The notes under the pieces: model-generated
Databases searched by the model: none
The model's input: only the letters and a program-made list of their open reading frames with translations
Told to the model about the DNA's origin: nothing
Shown: positions 33,969 to 41,788 of the stretch, one piece after another
Layout: each line of letters starts with the position of its first letter
Position numbering within the stretch: the first letter of the stretch is position 1
Program-made: the position numbers and the translations under genes
NCBI GenBank assembly: GCA_900116485.1
Contig: FPAX01000001.1
Span: forward strand, 496,001-560,000
Source: Selenomonas sp. GACV-9
GTDB lineage: Bacteria > Bacillota > Negativicutes > Selenomonadales > Selenomonadaceae
Direction: 5' to 3'
DNA: 64,000 nt

Positions 33969-35141
33969 ATGCCCACCAATTTTGACGAAATCATCGACCG
34001 CCGTGGCACCTCCTGTCTCAAATACGACTTTGCCGCTGAACGCGGCTATCCGCAGGACATCCTGCCCTTTTGGGTTGCCGACATGGATTTCCGTGCGCCG
34101 CAGCCTATCCTTGATGAACTCTCGCGCCGCGTGGCGCACGGCATATTCGGCTATACCGATCCCAAAGATACTTACAAAGACGTCCTGCTGAATTGGTTCC
34201 GCACCCATCACAACTGGACGCCCTCAGCCGAATCCCTGGTCGTAACCCCAGGCGTCGTCTTTGCGCTCTGCACGGCCATCCGCGCCTTCACGCAGCCAGG
34301 CGACGGCGTCCTCATCCAGCAGCCCGTCTATTATCCCTTCACAGAATCCATCGTCGATAATGGACGCCAGCTTGTCAACAGCCCCTTAGTCGAAAAAGGC
34401 GGTCACTATTCCATCGATTTCGCGGACTTCGAGCATAAGATCCGAACGGGAAATGTCAAACTCTTCCTGCTCTGCAGTCCCCACAATCCGGTAGGCCGCG
34501 TCTGGACCAAAGCGGAGCTTTTAAAGATTGCTGACATCTGCACGCGTCACGAGGTCCTCATCGTGGCCGACGAAATCCATCACGAATTCGTCCGGGCCGG
34601 CTATCATCATACCGTGCTCGCATCGCTGTCCCTGCAAATCGCCAACCGCGTCATCACCTGCACGGCACCGAGCAAGACCTTCAACCTTGCAGGCCTGCAG
34701 CTCTCGAACATCTTCATCGAAAACGACTCCCTGCGCCGCAAATTCAAGCACGAACTTGCCGCTACTGGCTACAGCCAGCCCAACTGCCTAGGCCTATTTG
34801 CTGCCCAGGCTGCCTACGAGCATGGCGAGGAATGGCTCTGTAAGCTGCGCGCCTATCTGGAAGATAACTATCAAAAAACAAAGAAGTTCCTGCAACAGGA
34901 ACTTCCACTGGTACGCTTGATTGAACCCGAAGGCACCTATCTGCTCTGGCTCGACTTTTCGGCCTATGGCCTATCCGCAAAGGAGCTCGATGACCGCATC
35001 ATCCACAAGGCCAATCTCTGGCTCGACAGCGGCCATATCTTCGGCCCCGCCGGCGAAGGCTATCAACGCATCAATATCGCCTGCCCCTGGGCCACACTGA
35101 AAGACGGCCTGGAACATCTAGCTGCCGCCTTCCGCGACTGA
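33969..35141 (+). CDS. MalY/PatB family PLP-dependent C-S lyase
   Basis: 390-residue fold-type I PLP enzyme of the MalY/PatB group, which often cleaves C-S bonds in cystathionine or cysteine conjugates. PFWVADMDFRAPQPILDEL is the near-invariant N-terminal motif. VVTPGVVFALCTAIRAFTQP, PVYYPFTESI, NPHNPVG-type CSPHNPVGRVWTKAEL, VADEIHHEFV (ring Asp) and TAPSKTFNLAGLQLSNIFIE (Schiff-base Lys) follow in order. The gene starts 23 bases after the gamma-type enzyme with AAAGGAG. The pair probably converts a sulfur compound to a thiol, pyruvate and ammonia. Confidence 0.9.
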   Translation: MPTNFDEIIDRRGTSCLKYDFAAERGYPQDILPFWVADMDFRAPQPILDELSRRVAHGIFGYTDPKDTYKDVLLNWFRTHHNWTPSAESLVVTPGVVFALCTAIRAFTQPGDGVLIQQPVYYPFTESIVDNGRQLVNSPLVEKGGHYSIDFADFEHKIRTGNVKLFLLCSPHNPVGRVWTKAELLKIADICTRHEVLIVADEIHHEFVRAGYHHTVLASLSLQIANRVITCTAPSKTFNLAGLQLSNIFIENDSLRRKFKHELAATGYSQPNCLGLFAAQAAYEHGEEWLCKLRAYLEDNYQKTKKFLQQELPLVRLIEPEGTYLLWLDFSAYGLSAKELDDRIIHKANLWLDSGHIFGPAGEGYQRINIACPWATLKDGLEHLAAAFRD

Positions 35142-35153
35142 CTAGCAGACATA

Positions 35154-35195
35154 ACAAAACGGCTCGTTACCATCTAGGTACGAGCCGTTTTGTTA
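35154..35195. terminator. Terminator after the PLP enzyme operon
   Basis: AACAAAACGGCTCGT pairs fully with ACGAGCCGTTTTGTT across a 12-base loop that pairs further at its edges (TTACC/GGTA). Strong stem, T-rich tail. Confidence 0.85.
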
Positions 35196-35256
35196 TTCAT
35201 CCGATATTCCATTATCCTAAATCCATCCTTTAGCAATCAGTTGACGAATCCTCTCA

Positions 35257-35625
35257 TCAAATTGACGCGCTGAATAGTGACCCTGATACAGCGGAATCTT
35301 TCGCCGCATACTCCTGTGGCAGCATAGACGACAGCCCCAATAGATTCTGTTGCTGCTGGACACTTGCCCCACTGAGTTTTGACTCAGAAACTACTTGATT
35401 CCCCTGCATCTTGACGATAACCAACGAACCATCGGGCAAAACCTTGGTAATCGTCACGGTAGCCTCAGCACTGTCAGCTGATCCCGAGAACGTTCCAGTC
35501 AGGCTCGCCAAGATATCGCTAAAGGATGCAGTCGCCGCCGTCTTATGCGAAGATGACATGGTATTTGCGGACTGATTGTCAAACGAAAGACTACTGCTGG
35601 CACTGATTGCACTGATGCTCATCAT
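35257..35625 (-). CDS. Hypothetical Ser-rich small protein
   Basis: 122 residues, with a strong AAAGGAGG five bases before ATG 35625. The first 55 residues are Ser/Ala/Thr-rich (ISAISASSSLSFDNQSA, ASFSDILASLTGTFSGSA), then comes a short beta-type core TVTITKVLPDGSLVIVKMQG followed by NQVVSESKL, and a Gln/Ser tail. I have seen the VLPDGSLVIV-type core in small proteins of this bacterial group but cannot name a function. No signal peptide or membrane span. The low-complexity N-terminus suggests a surface, flagellar or scaffold role, but this is only a guess. It is a lone gene. Confidence 0.6.
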   Translation of the reverse strand: MMSISAISASSSLSFDNQSANTMSSSHKTAATASFSDILASLTGTFSGSADSAEATVTITKVLPDGSLVIVKMQGNQVVSESKLSGASVQQQQNLLGLSSMLPQEYAAKDSAVSGSLFSASI

Positions 35626-35761
35626 TTTCACCTCCTTTCGGTTAGCAGGCTAATTAGCCCTACACATATATTATCGAATGATTTCCTTAAAAAATTATAT
35701 GAATCAACTATAATTAAGCAAAAATTAATGCTGTCCAAATCTTGAACAGCATCAGTCTTTC

Positions 35762-36298
35762 TTATTTCATTTCTGTGGTTTCGCTATAGGCAGCGTCCCC
35801 GCCCCAATCTTCCGGTACATCCTTGCACAGCAGAACCGGACAGCTAGCATGCTCCAGTACATAACTGGAAACACTGCCCATCAATAGGCCGTGAATCGCC
35901 CCGAGGCCACGCGATCCCATGACAATCAGATCGCTTTCTTCCTGCGCAGCTGTCTCGACTATGACTTCCCCAGAGTCTCCGGCCTCCACGCGTGTATGAG
36001 CCTTGACTTCTGGCGGAATCACATGCATGAGATCTGCCAGCAAGCGATAGGCTGCAGCCTTCAGTTCTGCTGGCACATAGCCGCTGAGGCTGACCTGTTC
36101 GAAAGCCGCTACCTCCTTGTCGTAATCAACGGCCATAAACAGCGTAAGCTCAGCCCCAGCGGCAGCTGCCAGGCGAACAGCCATAGACACAGCCGCAAAA
36201 GACTGCCCCGACCCATCGACCGGCACCAGGATACGCGCACAGCGAATCGCAGTCCGCGGCCTTGTCTTGATTTCTTCTATGAGTTCTACGGTTGACAT
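35762..36298 (-). CDS. Universal stress protein family (UspA)
   Basis: 178-residue cytoplasmic protein. ARILVPVDGSGQSFAAVSMA is the first beta-strand with the nucleotide-contact Asp. EESDLIVMGSRGLGAIHGLL carries the G-2x-G-9x-G(S/T) ATP-binding loop with MGSVSSYVLEHASCPVLLCK, so ATP binding is likely. The usual domain is preceded by about 20 extra residues. ATG 36298 has GGAGG about 10 bases upstream. The gene follows the exporter permease by 13 bases and is likely its cotranscribed partner. Confidence 0.88.
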   Translation of the reverse strand: MSTVELIEEIKTRPRTAIRCARILVPVDGSGQSFAAVSMAVRLAAAAGAELTLFMAVDYDKEVAAFEQVSLSGYVPAELKAAAYRLLADLMHVIPPEVKAHTRVEAGDSGEVIVETAAQEESDLIVMGSRGLGAIHGLLMGSVSSYVLEHASCPVLLCKDVPEDWGGDAAYSETTEMK

Positions 36299-36311
36299 CC
36301 CCTCATCCTCC

Positions 36312-37505
36312 TTACTGAACGGATTCTGCTGCAGATGCAGCAAGTTTTGCCAGCTGCTCCTGCTTCTGCTTTTCGAGCCGCTGCTTGCGGGGTAGCGCCT
36401 TGCGCGAGGCATAGAATCGAGCGCAGAACAGGATGGCTACGATGCCGATATAGACGAGGAATGCGCCAAAAGTCTGGGCAATATCGCCAAGCCCGGCGCC
36501 ACGCGCAATGATATCGCGCTGGAAATGATACTCCCAGGTCAGCGGGAAAATATGGCTAAGGCTCACGACCCAGGAAGCCAGGAAAGTCGTCGGGCCCGTC
36601 ATGCCGCCCAGGATAAAACCGCCCGGAATGAAGAGGATCATCCGGCTCGAGGCAATGCCAGGATTTGCCGCCGTCCAGCCAAAGAACAGACTGAGCATGC
36701 CCGTCACCAGGATATAGAACACCTGGATGAACAGGAACGTCAGGAAACTGCCCGAAAAACTCAAGTCGCCCCAGACACGCAGTACCGCAAGGCCCAGCAC
36801 CCAAGATACCAGCAGGCAGCCGCCATAGGGCAGGATGCGCACCACGAGATCCCAGGGTGTCCCTTCCAGCAGTATCTTGTCCAGCTGGTGCGAGAGCCGC
36901 AGCCGCGGAATCATGCCGATCGTCGCAAAGGTAAAGAACATCGAACCAAAGAAGAACAGAAAGCCCAACGTCTCGCCATTATCCTTGGAGTCATGCGGAT
37001 TGAACAGATTGCGTGAGGCAAGGCTCAATTGTCCGCGAATCGTGTCATTCGTGCTGCCGACATCGCCCTGCGCCGCTGCATTGTCGAGGCCGACAATCTC
37101 ATTCAAGGCCTCCTTGATGTTGCTGGTCTGCGCCGTATTCGTATTGTCATAGAACACGCCGATGTTCGTCGCTACCCCTGTATAACGGTCTTTCTCCAGC
37201 CCGCGCGGGAAATAGACAACAGCGACGGCACGGTCCTGATAGAACAGTTCTTTCGGGTCCACTGCCGTATTTATGACCGCTGCCACCTTCATGTATTCCG
37301 TAGCCTCGATGCGATTGGTCAGCTCACGCGTATACGCCGAGTTATCCAGATCGATGATGACCACCTTGGCATCCTTGGCAAAATTCCCATTCAGGATAAC
37401 CGACATAAATAGCGTGATGACCATCGCCACCATGATGCAGACTTTTTCATAGGGCATGCCCTGCCCGGAAAACAGGAATCGTATTTCATCTCTTAGTGAA
37501 TTCAC
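36312..37505 (-). CDS. ABC-2 type membrane permease of an HlyD-linked exporter
   Basis: 397-residue inner-membrane protein. One N-terminal span (IMVAMVITLFMSVILNGN) is followed by a long periplasmic region of about 150 residues (VVIIDLDNSAYTRELTNRIE, NLFNPHDSKDNGETLGFLFF), then about five spans and a basic Lys/Gln-rich C-terminus. The layout is that of ABC2_membrane_3/YhhJ exporters. MTGPTTFLASWVVSLSHIFP and YHFQRDIIARGAG are conserved in the decayed copy at 16.7-17.5 kb. No ATP-binding gene is adjacent, so the ATPase must be elsewhere or the pair works otherwise. It overlaps hlyD by 20 bases. The cargo is unknown. Confidence 0.8.
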   Translation of the reverse strand: MNSLRDEIRFLFSGQGMPYEKVCIMVAMVITLFMSVILNGNFAKDAKVVIIDLDNSAYTRELTNRIEATEYMKVAAVINTAVDPKELFYQDRAVAVVYFPRGLEKDRYTGVATNIGVFYDNTNTAQTSNIKEALNEIVGLDNAAAQGDVGSTNDTIRGQLSLASRNLFNPHDSKDNGETLGFLFFFGSMFFTFATIGMIPRLRLSHQLDKILLEGTPWDLVVRILPYGGCLLVSWVLGLAVLRVWGDLSFSGSFLTFLFIQVFYILVTGMLSLFFGWTAANPGIASSRMILFIPGGFILGGMTGPTTFLASWVVSLSHIFPLTWEYHFQRDIIARGAGLGDIAQTFGAFLVYIGIVAILFCARFYASRKALPRKQRLEKQKQEQLAKLAASAAESVQ

Positions 37506-38580
37506 TATCTTTCACCTCAATGGTCATGCCCGGGATGATGCCATCCTGCGGGTCAATATAGATGCGGACCTGAAAGGCCGAAAGATCTGCCTGCCCCTTC
37601 TCACGGGTCGACTTCAGGTCAGCAAAGCCCGGCGCCTGCGAGAGCAGCCGGATCGTGCCCGTCACCTCACGCTCGCCAGCAACAGTCCTACCCTTGATGA
37701 GCTGGCCTTCCGCAAGATTTGCCGCCTGTTTCTCACTGACATAGATATCGTAATAGCTGCGATTGCTCTCAAGCAGTACCACTGGCGTCGACGGCGCTAT
37801 CATCTCGCCCTCCTTTGCCAGCACCTTCAACACCTTGCCATCCTCAGGTGCCCGCAACGTCAAACGCTCTTTGGCTACCTCAAGTTCCTTCAGCTGGACT
37901 TCCAGCGCGTGTTTCTGCTGCTCCAGCGACTCGACATCGTTACTCATATTGGCAGCTGCCTGACGCTGCTGGCCAATCATATCCGATGCACCGCCATTGT
38001 AGCCGGCCTGCAATTTCTGCAGGAGCTGGCGCTGCTGCTCGAGATTCGACTGTGCTACCTGCAAGGCAAGTTCCGCATCGTCAAGCTGGCTCCGGGAAAT
38101 GGCGCCTGCATCAAACAGCGCCGACTTGCGGCTGTAATCGAGCTGCGAATTCTTCAGTGTTGCCGAGGCCGACGAAACGGCTGCATACTGCTGATCGATC
38201 TGCCGGCTGCTCTGGCTGGCATCATTATCGGCTTTCTGGAAATTGATGCCCTGCGTGCCGCTCGTCGAGCGGATCTGCGCCTCCATCTGCGCAATCTGCG
38301 CCTTGAGCTTTTCGATGGACAAGTCCGTATCGGTAGAGTCAAGCTCCATGATGACATCGCCCTTCTTTACATAATCGCCTTCTTTTACAGACTCTTTTAC
38401 CAGCCGTCCGCTGACCGAGTCGAAGGACATCTTGATCTGCTCAGCTGTCAGTATGCCTTCCTTTCGCTCCGTTGCCAGTGCCAGTGCATCATTTCCTTTA
38501 TACATCAGGATAAGCCCACCAATGATCAGCAGCGCAATAAACACGATGCCAGTCCGCGTTGCTTTTTGTTTTGCATTCAT
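37486..38580 (-). CDS. HlyD family periplasmic adaptor
   Basis: 364-residue membrane-fusion protein bridging inner-membrane exporter and outer membrane. One N-terminal membrane anchor (GIVFIALLIIGGLILMY) precedes a lipoyl-like half (GRLVKESVKEGDYVKKGDVI), a long coiled-coil hairpin (residues about 85-225, EKLKAQIAQMEAQIRS ... SNLEQQRQLLQKL), the second lipoyl half (APEDGKVLKVLAKEGEMIAP) and a beta-barrel (QLIKGRTVAGEREVTGTIRL). It is translated with the overlapping permease. The MarR operator lies directly upstream of its ATG. Confidence 0.9.
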   Translation of the reverse strand: MNAKQKATRTGIVFIALLIIGGLILMYKGNDALALATERKEGILTAEQIKMSFDSVSGRLVKESVKEGDYVKKGDVIMELDSTDTDLSIEKLKAQIAQMEAQIRSTSGTQGINFQKADNDASQSSRQIDQQYAAVSSASATLKNSQLDYSRKSALFDAGAISRSQLDDAELALQVAQSNLEQQRQLLQKLQAGYNGGASDMIGQQRQAAANMSNDVESLEQQKHALEVQLKELEVAKERLTLRAPEDGKVLKVLAKEGEMIAPSTPVVLLESNRSYYDIYVSEKQAANLAEGQLIKGRTVAGEREVTGTIRLLSQAPGFADLKSTREKGQADLSAFQVRIYIDPQDGIIPGMTIEVKDSEFTKR

Positions 38581-38593
38581 CTCAAATTCTCCT

Positions 38594-38618
38594 TTAATTA
38601 GTTTGATAGCTAACTATA
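38594..38618. promoter_or_regulatory. Candidate MarR operator upstream of hlyD
   Basis: On the minus strand TAGTTAGCTATC then ACTAATTA, matching the site upstream of marR (TAGTTAGCTTTC then CTAATTAG) in sequence and spacing. The presence of one site in front of each of the two transcripts supports direct control by the MarR protein. Confidence 0.6.
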
Positions 38619-38672
38619 TTGGCAAAGAACAGGCAGAGAAGGCTCTGCCTTCCCTGCCTATATATCCCTGCG

Positions 38673-38709
38673 CTCAAAAAGCTGACGCTTAGAGGGTCAG
38701 CTTTTTGAG
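38673..38709 (-). terminator. Hairpin at the 3' end of marR
   Basis: CTCAAAAAGCTGAC pairs perfectly with GTCAGCTTTTTGAG around a nine-base loop and includes the last marR codons. There is a second perfect 7-bp hairpin (GGCAGAG/CTCTGCC) between it and hlyD. They separate marR from hlyD transcription. Confidence 0.65.
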
Positions 38710-39174
38710 CAGTCCTATAAGCTCTTTCTGCTCAGACTCGGAAAGTTTCTCCATCAGCTTGGTAACGCGCAGATAATGCGGCGGCAGGATCTGCTCCATG
38801 AAATCCGCCCCTTCATCTGTCAAGATGACAATCTTGCCACGCCCATCGCTGGCAGCGGGACGGACGGTAATCAGACCATCACGCTCCAGGCGCTGCAGCA
38901 TATTGCTGATGGTCGCCCGAGTCACCCCGATCTTTGCTGCCAACGCCGACGGCGCAATGCCATCTGCGCCATGCTGATGCAAGACCACCAAAGCACAAAA
39001 CTTGCCCTCTGACAGATTGTACTTCTTCAGCAGGACATCGAGGATTGACTGCTGGATCTCCTCGGCAGCCATCTTGATGCCCAGCATCGCAATCACGGCT
39101 GCCGGATTGATTTCAGGAATAATGCGTTTATGGCGTTCCAACTCTTCCCAAGTCGGTATCACTTCTCGTTTCAC
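38689..39174 (-). CDS. MarR family transcriptional regulator
   Basis: 161-residue winged-helix repressor. The N-terminal helix is followed by LSEGKFCALVVLHQHGADGI, the HTH IAPSALAAKIGVTRATISNM and the recognition helix LQRLERDGLITVRP, with the wing in AASDGRGKIVILTDEGADFM. The C-terminal helices (LTDEG...LSESEQKELIGLLKKL) dimerise. Identical-type motifs lie in its own promoter and before hlyD, so it probably controls the exporter and itself in response to an exported compound. Confidence 0.9.
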   Translation of the reverse strand: MKREVIPTWEELERHKRIIPEINPAAVIAMLGIKMAAEEIQQSILDVLLKKYNLSEGKFCALVVLHQHGADGIAPSALAAKIGVTRATISNMLQRLERDGLITVRPAASDGRGKIVILTDEGADFMEQILPPHYLRVTKLMEKLSESEQKELIGLLKKLTL

Positions 39175-39190
39175 TTCAACGCCTCCACAT

Positions 39191-39213
39191 TTAGTTAGCT
39201 TTCTAATTAGTTA
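39191..39213. promoter_or_regulatory. Candidate MarR operator upstream of marR
   Basis: TTAGTTAGCTTTCTAATTAG, a near-palindrome related to the site before hlyD, lies 17 bases upstream of the marR start. It is most easily read as an autoregulatory site. Confidence 0.65.
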
Positions 39214-39236
39214 TTATATACATTTTCCGTTGCCCC

Positions 39237-39281
39237 GTCAAGATTGACAAGTCAAATCTGACAAGTCAATCTTGACTTGTC
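39237..39281. repeat. GACNNGTC-module hairpin repeat, copy 1
   Basis: A 17-base left arm GTCAAGATTGACaaGTC, loop AAATCT, and right arm GACaaGTCAATCTTGAC form a hairpin broken only by an AA/AA mismatch; another GACTTGTC follows. The segment 39251-39272 is the exact reverse complement of 54620-54641. It abuts, and includes, the stop codon of the YjiH gene (39280). No T-run follows. Confidence 0.7.
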
Positions 39282-40644
39282 AAAGCAGATGCGAAACCAG
39301 CACCAGTAGCGGAATGGCCACGATCGTACGCTCAAGGAAAATCATGAACAAACGCTTGAAGTCAAGGCCAACGTTTGATTTGACGATGATGCTGCCGACT
39401 TCCGTCAGATAGATGATCTGCACCAGTGACAGACCTGCCACCAGGAACCGCGTAGACACCGGCAAATCCTGACTGGTAATCAGCGCCGGAATGAACATGT
39501 CGATAAAACCCACCAACGTCGCCGGCGCAATCGCAAAGGCACCCTCGACGCCGAAAAGACTCAGATAAAGACCCATCGGATACGAGATCCACTGCATGAC
39601 AGCTGTCTCGTTGACCAGCAGTGTTCCGATGGTTCCCCAAGCGATGACAATCGGAATGAGGTCAAGGATGATGCCGACAGTCATCTTGATGGCGGCATGA
39701 AGTGCCACGCGCAGGTTGAACTGCGCAGCACGCTCAAGCGCTGCCGACCAGGCCCAACCCACCAGCGAAACATCCTGCGGCACATCCTCATTGATTTTCT
39801 TCTCACCGCAATAGCTGTCCGGAATGGACGCTAGCGGACGGATGCGCACGCCGATGACCGCCAGCAGCAAGCCAATTGCCGTGACTGACGCATACAGCAG
39901 CAGGAAGTGCTGGGTCACATGCAAGGTTTCGGCTACGACCATGCAGAATGGAATCGACACCAGCGAGAAATTCGTCATGATCGATGCGGCCTCGCGCTTA
40001 CTGTAAAAACCGCTGTTGTACTGGTTACCCGTAATCAGCACGGCCGTATTGGACGAGGCCAGCCACGAGGCGATAAGATCTACCGACGCCCTTCCTGGCA
40101 CGCGGAACAGCGGGCGGATCAACGGTTTCAGCAAGATGCCCGTAAACTCCATGATACCACAATCGGTCAAGAACGGCAGCACGAAACTCAGCGTCACGGC
40201 AATCGCTATGAGGGTCTGCGACAAGGAAATCATGCTGCCGCCCACATCATCACTGCGCACGGCCTCCGGCCCTACGCCCCAGACCACGCAGACCGTAACC
40301 AGCAAGGCAACAAGACGCGTCAACGCATATGGCCGCGAGACAAACAACAAATCCTCCAGCCACGGAATCCTGCGGATGACCGCCGGCCGCCAGAACTGCC
40401 CGAGCAAAGCCCCGAGCGATGAAATGATGACAAACACCGTAAGCAGCCAAGGCAGATTTGCCTGGATTGACTTGTCAAGCATCTCGGTCAGCATGCTGAG
40501 TGCCGTATTGAAATCACTATCTGTATTATTGAGTGGAAACAGGAACATAAAACAGCCAAACGCCGAACATAGCAAGAACTTCAGCTTTGCCCTGCCAGCC
40601 TGCCCCTTTGCCATTTTTGTCCCGAATCCTGTTGTCCGTTCCAT
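39280..40644 (-). CDS. YjiH family nucleoside-recognition (Gate-domain) membrane protein
   Basis: 454-residue polytopic inner-membrane protein of the YjiH family. About 10 hydrophobic segments are visible. LIASWLASSNTAVLITGNQY and SGFYSKREAASIMTNFSLVS form the first Gate-like block; the second is GFIDMFIPALITSQDLPVST, LSLVQIIYLTEVGSIIVKSN. Other members resemble nucleoside transporters and spore-maturation proteins, but the transported compound is unknown. Its stop lies inside the GACNNGTC repeat, and a further GACTTGTC lies in the coding region at 40466-40475, encoding LDKSI. It converges on nothing; monocistronic. Confidence 0.8.
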   Translation of the reverse strand: MERTTGFGTKMAKGQAGRAKLKFLLCSAFGCFMFLFPLNNTDSDFNTALSMLTEMLDKSIQANLPWLLTVFVIISSLGALLGQFWRPAVIRRIPWLEDLLFVSRPYALTRLVALLVTVCVVWGVGPEAVRSDDVGGSMISLSQTLIAIAVTLSFVLPFLTDCGIMEFTGILLKPLIRPLFRVPGRASVDLIASWLASSNTAVLITGNQYNSGFYSKREAASIMTNFSLVSIPFCMVVAETLHVTQHFLLLYASVTAIGLLLAVIGVRIRPLASIPDSYCGEKKINEDVPQDVSLVGWAWSAALERAAQFNLRVALHAAIKMTVGIILDLIPIVIAWGTIGTLLVNETAVMQWISYPMGLYLSLFGVEGAFAIAPATLVGFIDMFIPALITSQDLPVSTRFLVAGLSLVQIIYLTEVGSIIVKSNVGLDFKRLFMIFLERTIVAIPLLVLVSHLL

Positions 40645-40785
40645 TCGAGCCCTTCTTTCATAAATTTTACTTATCTATCATACCGTATTTGTAAAAAATT
40701 GCAAGCATTTCTGCATAAATATAAAAAAAGTGCTGCTTGGAGCACTTTTTTCTGACTATCCTGTATAGGGCCGTCCAGAGTTCGC

Positions 40786-41415
40786 TCACTTCGCGTCCTT
40801 TGGGGCCGCTGGTTTGCCTGGATTTTCTGCTGGGGCGGGCTTTTGGGTCTTGGCTGTGGCAGATTTTGCCGGCTCTGCTTTCTTCGGCGTTTTCACAGCG
40901 TCAGCCGGTTGGTCTTGCTTTTCTGCCTTGCCAGCAGTCTTGGGATTCTTGCGCTCCTCTTCGGCTGCAGCGGCAGCAGCCTCAGCCTGCTGCTGGGCCT
41001 CGACCTGCTCCTGATAGGAGGCCAGGCATTCATCCACCTTGCCCTTGAGCTCCTGGGCTTTCCCCGTATAGCCAGCCAGATTGCCCATATTGATACCAGA
41101 CAGATAGTCGCTAGCCACCTGCAGCTGGTTGATATCGCCAGTGCCAAGATAGGTCTGGTAAGCGATCATGGCTGCCGTAAAGCCATAGAGATTGTAGCCA
41201 GTCTCCGTCTTGCCCTTCTCATCAAACAACGACAGATACACACGAGCCGATTGGTAGTCCTGCTCAGCCAGCATCGCCTTGCCCTTGGCCAGGCTGTCAT
41301 CTAAGAGCTGCTGCTTGGAATATTCCACCGCGCCAAAAAAAGCCACGAGTCCAATCGCCGCTGTCATTACCAACACCATAACCAATACTTGAATCTTCGA
41401 TACGCGATCTTCCAT
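40786..41415 (-). CDS. Hypothetical single-span membrane protein with low-complexity tail
   Basis: 209 residues. An N-terminal membrane anchor (VLVMVLVMTAAIGLVAFFGA) is followed by a helical region of about 100 residues that includes LAKGKAMLAEQDYQSARVYL, resembling a TPR-like pair. The C-terminal 75 residues are Gln/Ala/Glu then Lys/Pro/Ala-rich (QVEAQQQAEAAAAAAEEERK, TPKKAEPAKSATAKTQKPAP). The anchor plus soluble helical domain would face the periplasm. I do not recognise the family. No neighbour gives a function. Confidence 0.55.
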   Translation of the reverse strand: MEDRVSKIQVLVMVLVMTAAIGLVAFFGAVEYSKQQLLDDSLAKGKAMLAEQDYQSARVYLSLFDEKGKTETGYNLYGFTAAMIAYQTYLGTGDINQLQVASDYLSGINMGNLAGYTGKAQELKGKVDECLASYQEQVEAQQQAEAAAAAAEEERKNPKTAGKAEKQDQPADAVKTPKKAEPAKSATAKTQKPAPAENPGKPAAPKDAK

Positions 41416-41788
41416 CTATTCGTCTTCCTATCTATATAGTATGCAAAAGAATTTCTTGTAACATAGTACCGCACCTAAGCCCTGTTTGTCCAGTTCCGAA
41501 TTCACACTGCGCTTATTTTGAATTCACTATCCCAAAAGGTTATCTATAACACGATAATCATAATCTATGATTCAAATTAGTTATAGCTTGAGAAAATAAT
41601 CACATTTCCATTGACAAAGGACTTTTTAGTACCTATACTATTCTTGTGATGTTAAATTGACCGATAAGCTTCAAAGCTAGTGTTATCAAGGCTTTAACCA
41701 CTATATTCGTCCTGATGCAACGCTTGGCAGCGTCAAAACATCCATAAGCTATGCTTATGTATTAATAACTCAGAGGAGAGTGTTGATT
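41416..41788 (+). promoter_or_regulatory. Promoter and structured leader of the carboxyltransferase gene
   Basis: TTGACA (41611-41616), a 17-base spacer and TATACT (41634-41639) form a strong promoter. The leader of about 140 nt contains three stems: AGCTT/AAGCT inside GATAA/TTATC; ACGCT-TGGC-AGCGT (41720-41733) within GATG/CATC; and CATAAGC-TAT-GCTTATG (41743-41759) just before the RBS. The stretch 41416-41610 has no gene that I can support. Confidence 0.6.

Noticed and set aside
35762..36412. Longer start for the universal stress protein
   Set aside because: The extra 38 residues are read from the end of the permease in another frame and there is a good GGAGG before ATG 36298.
39237..39281. 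GACNNGTC hairpin as a Rho-independent terminator of the YjiH gene
   Set aside because: No T-run follows on the minus strand, and the second copy lies beyond a separate lysC terminator. A repeat-element reading fits better.
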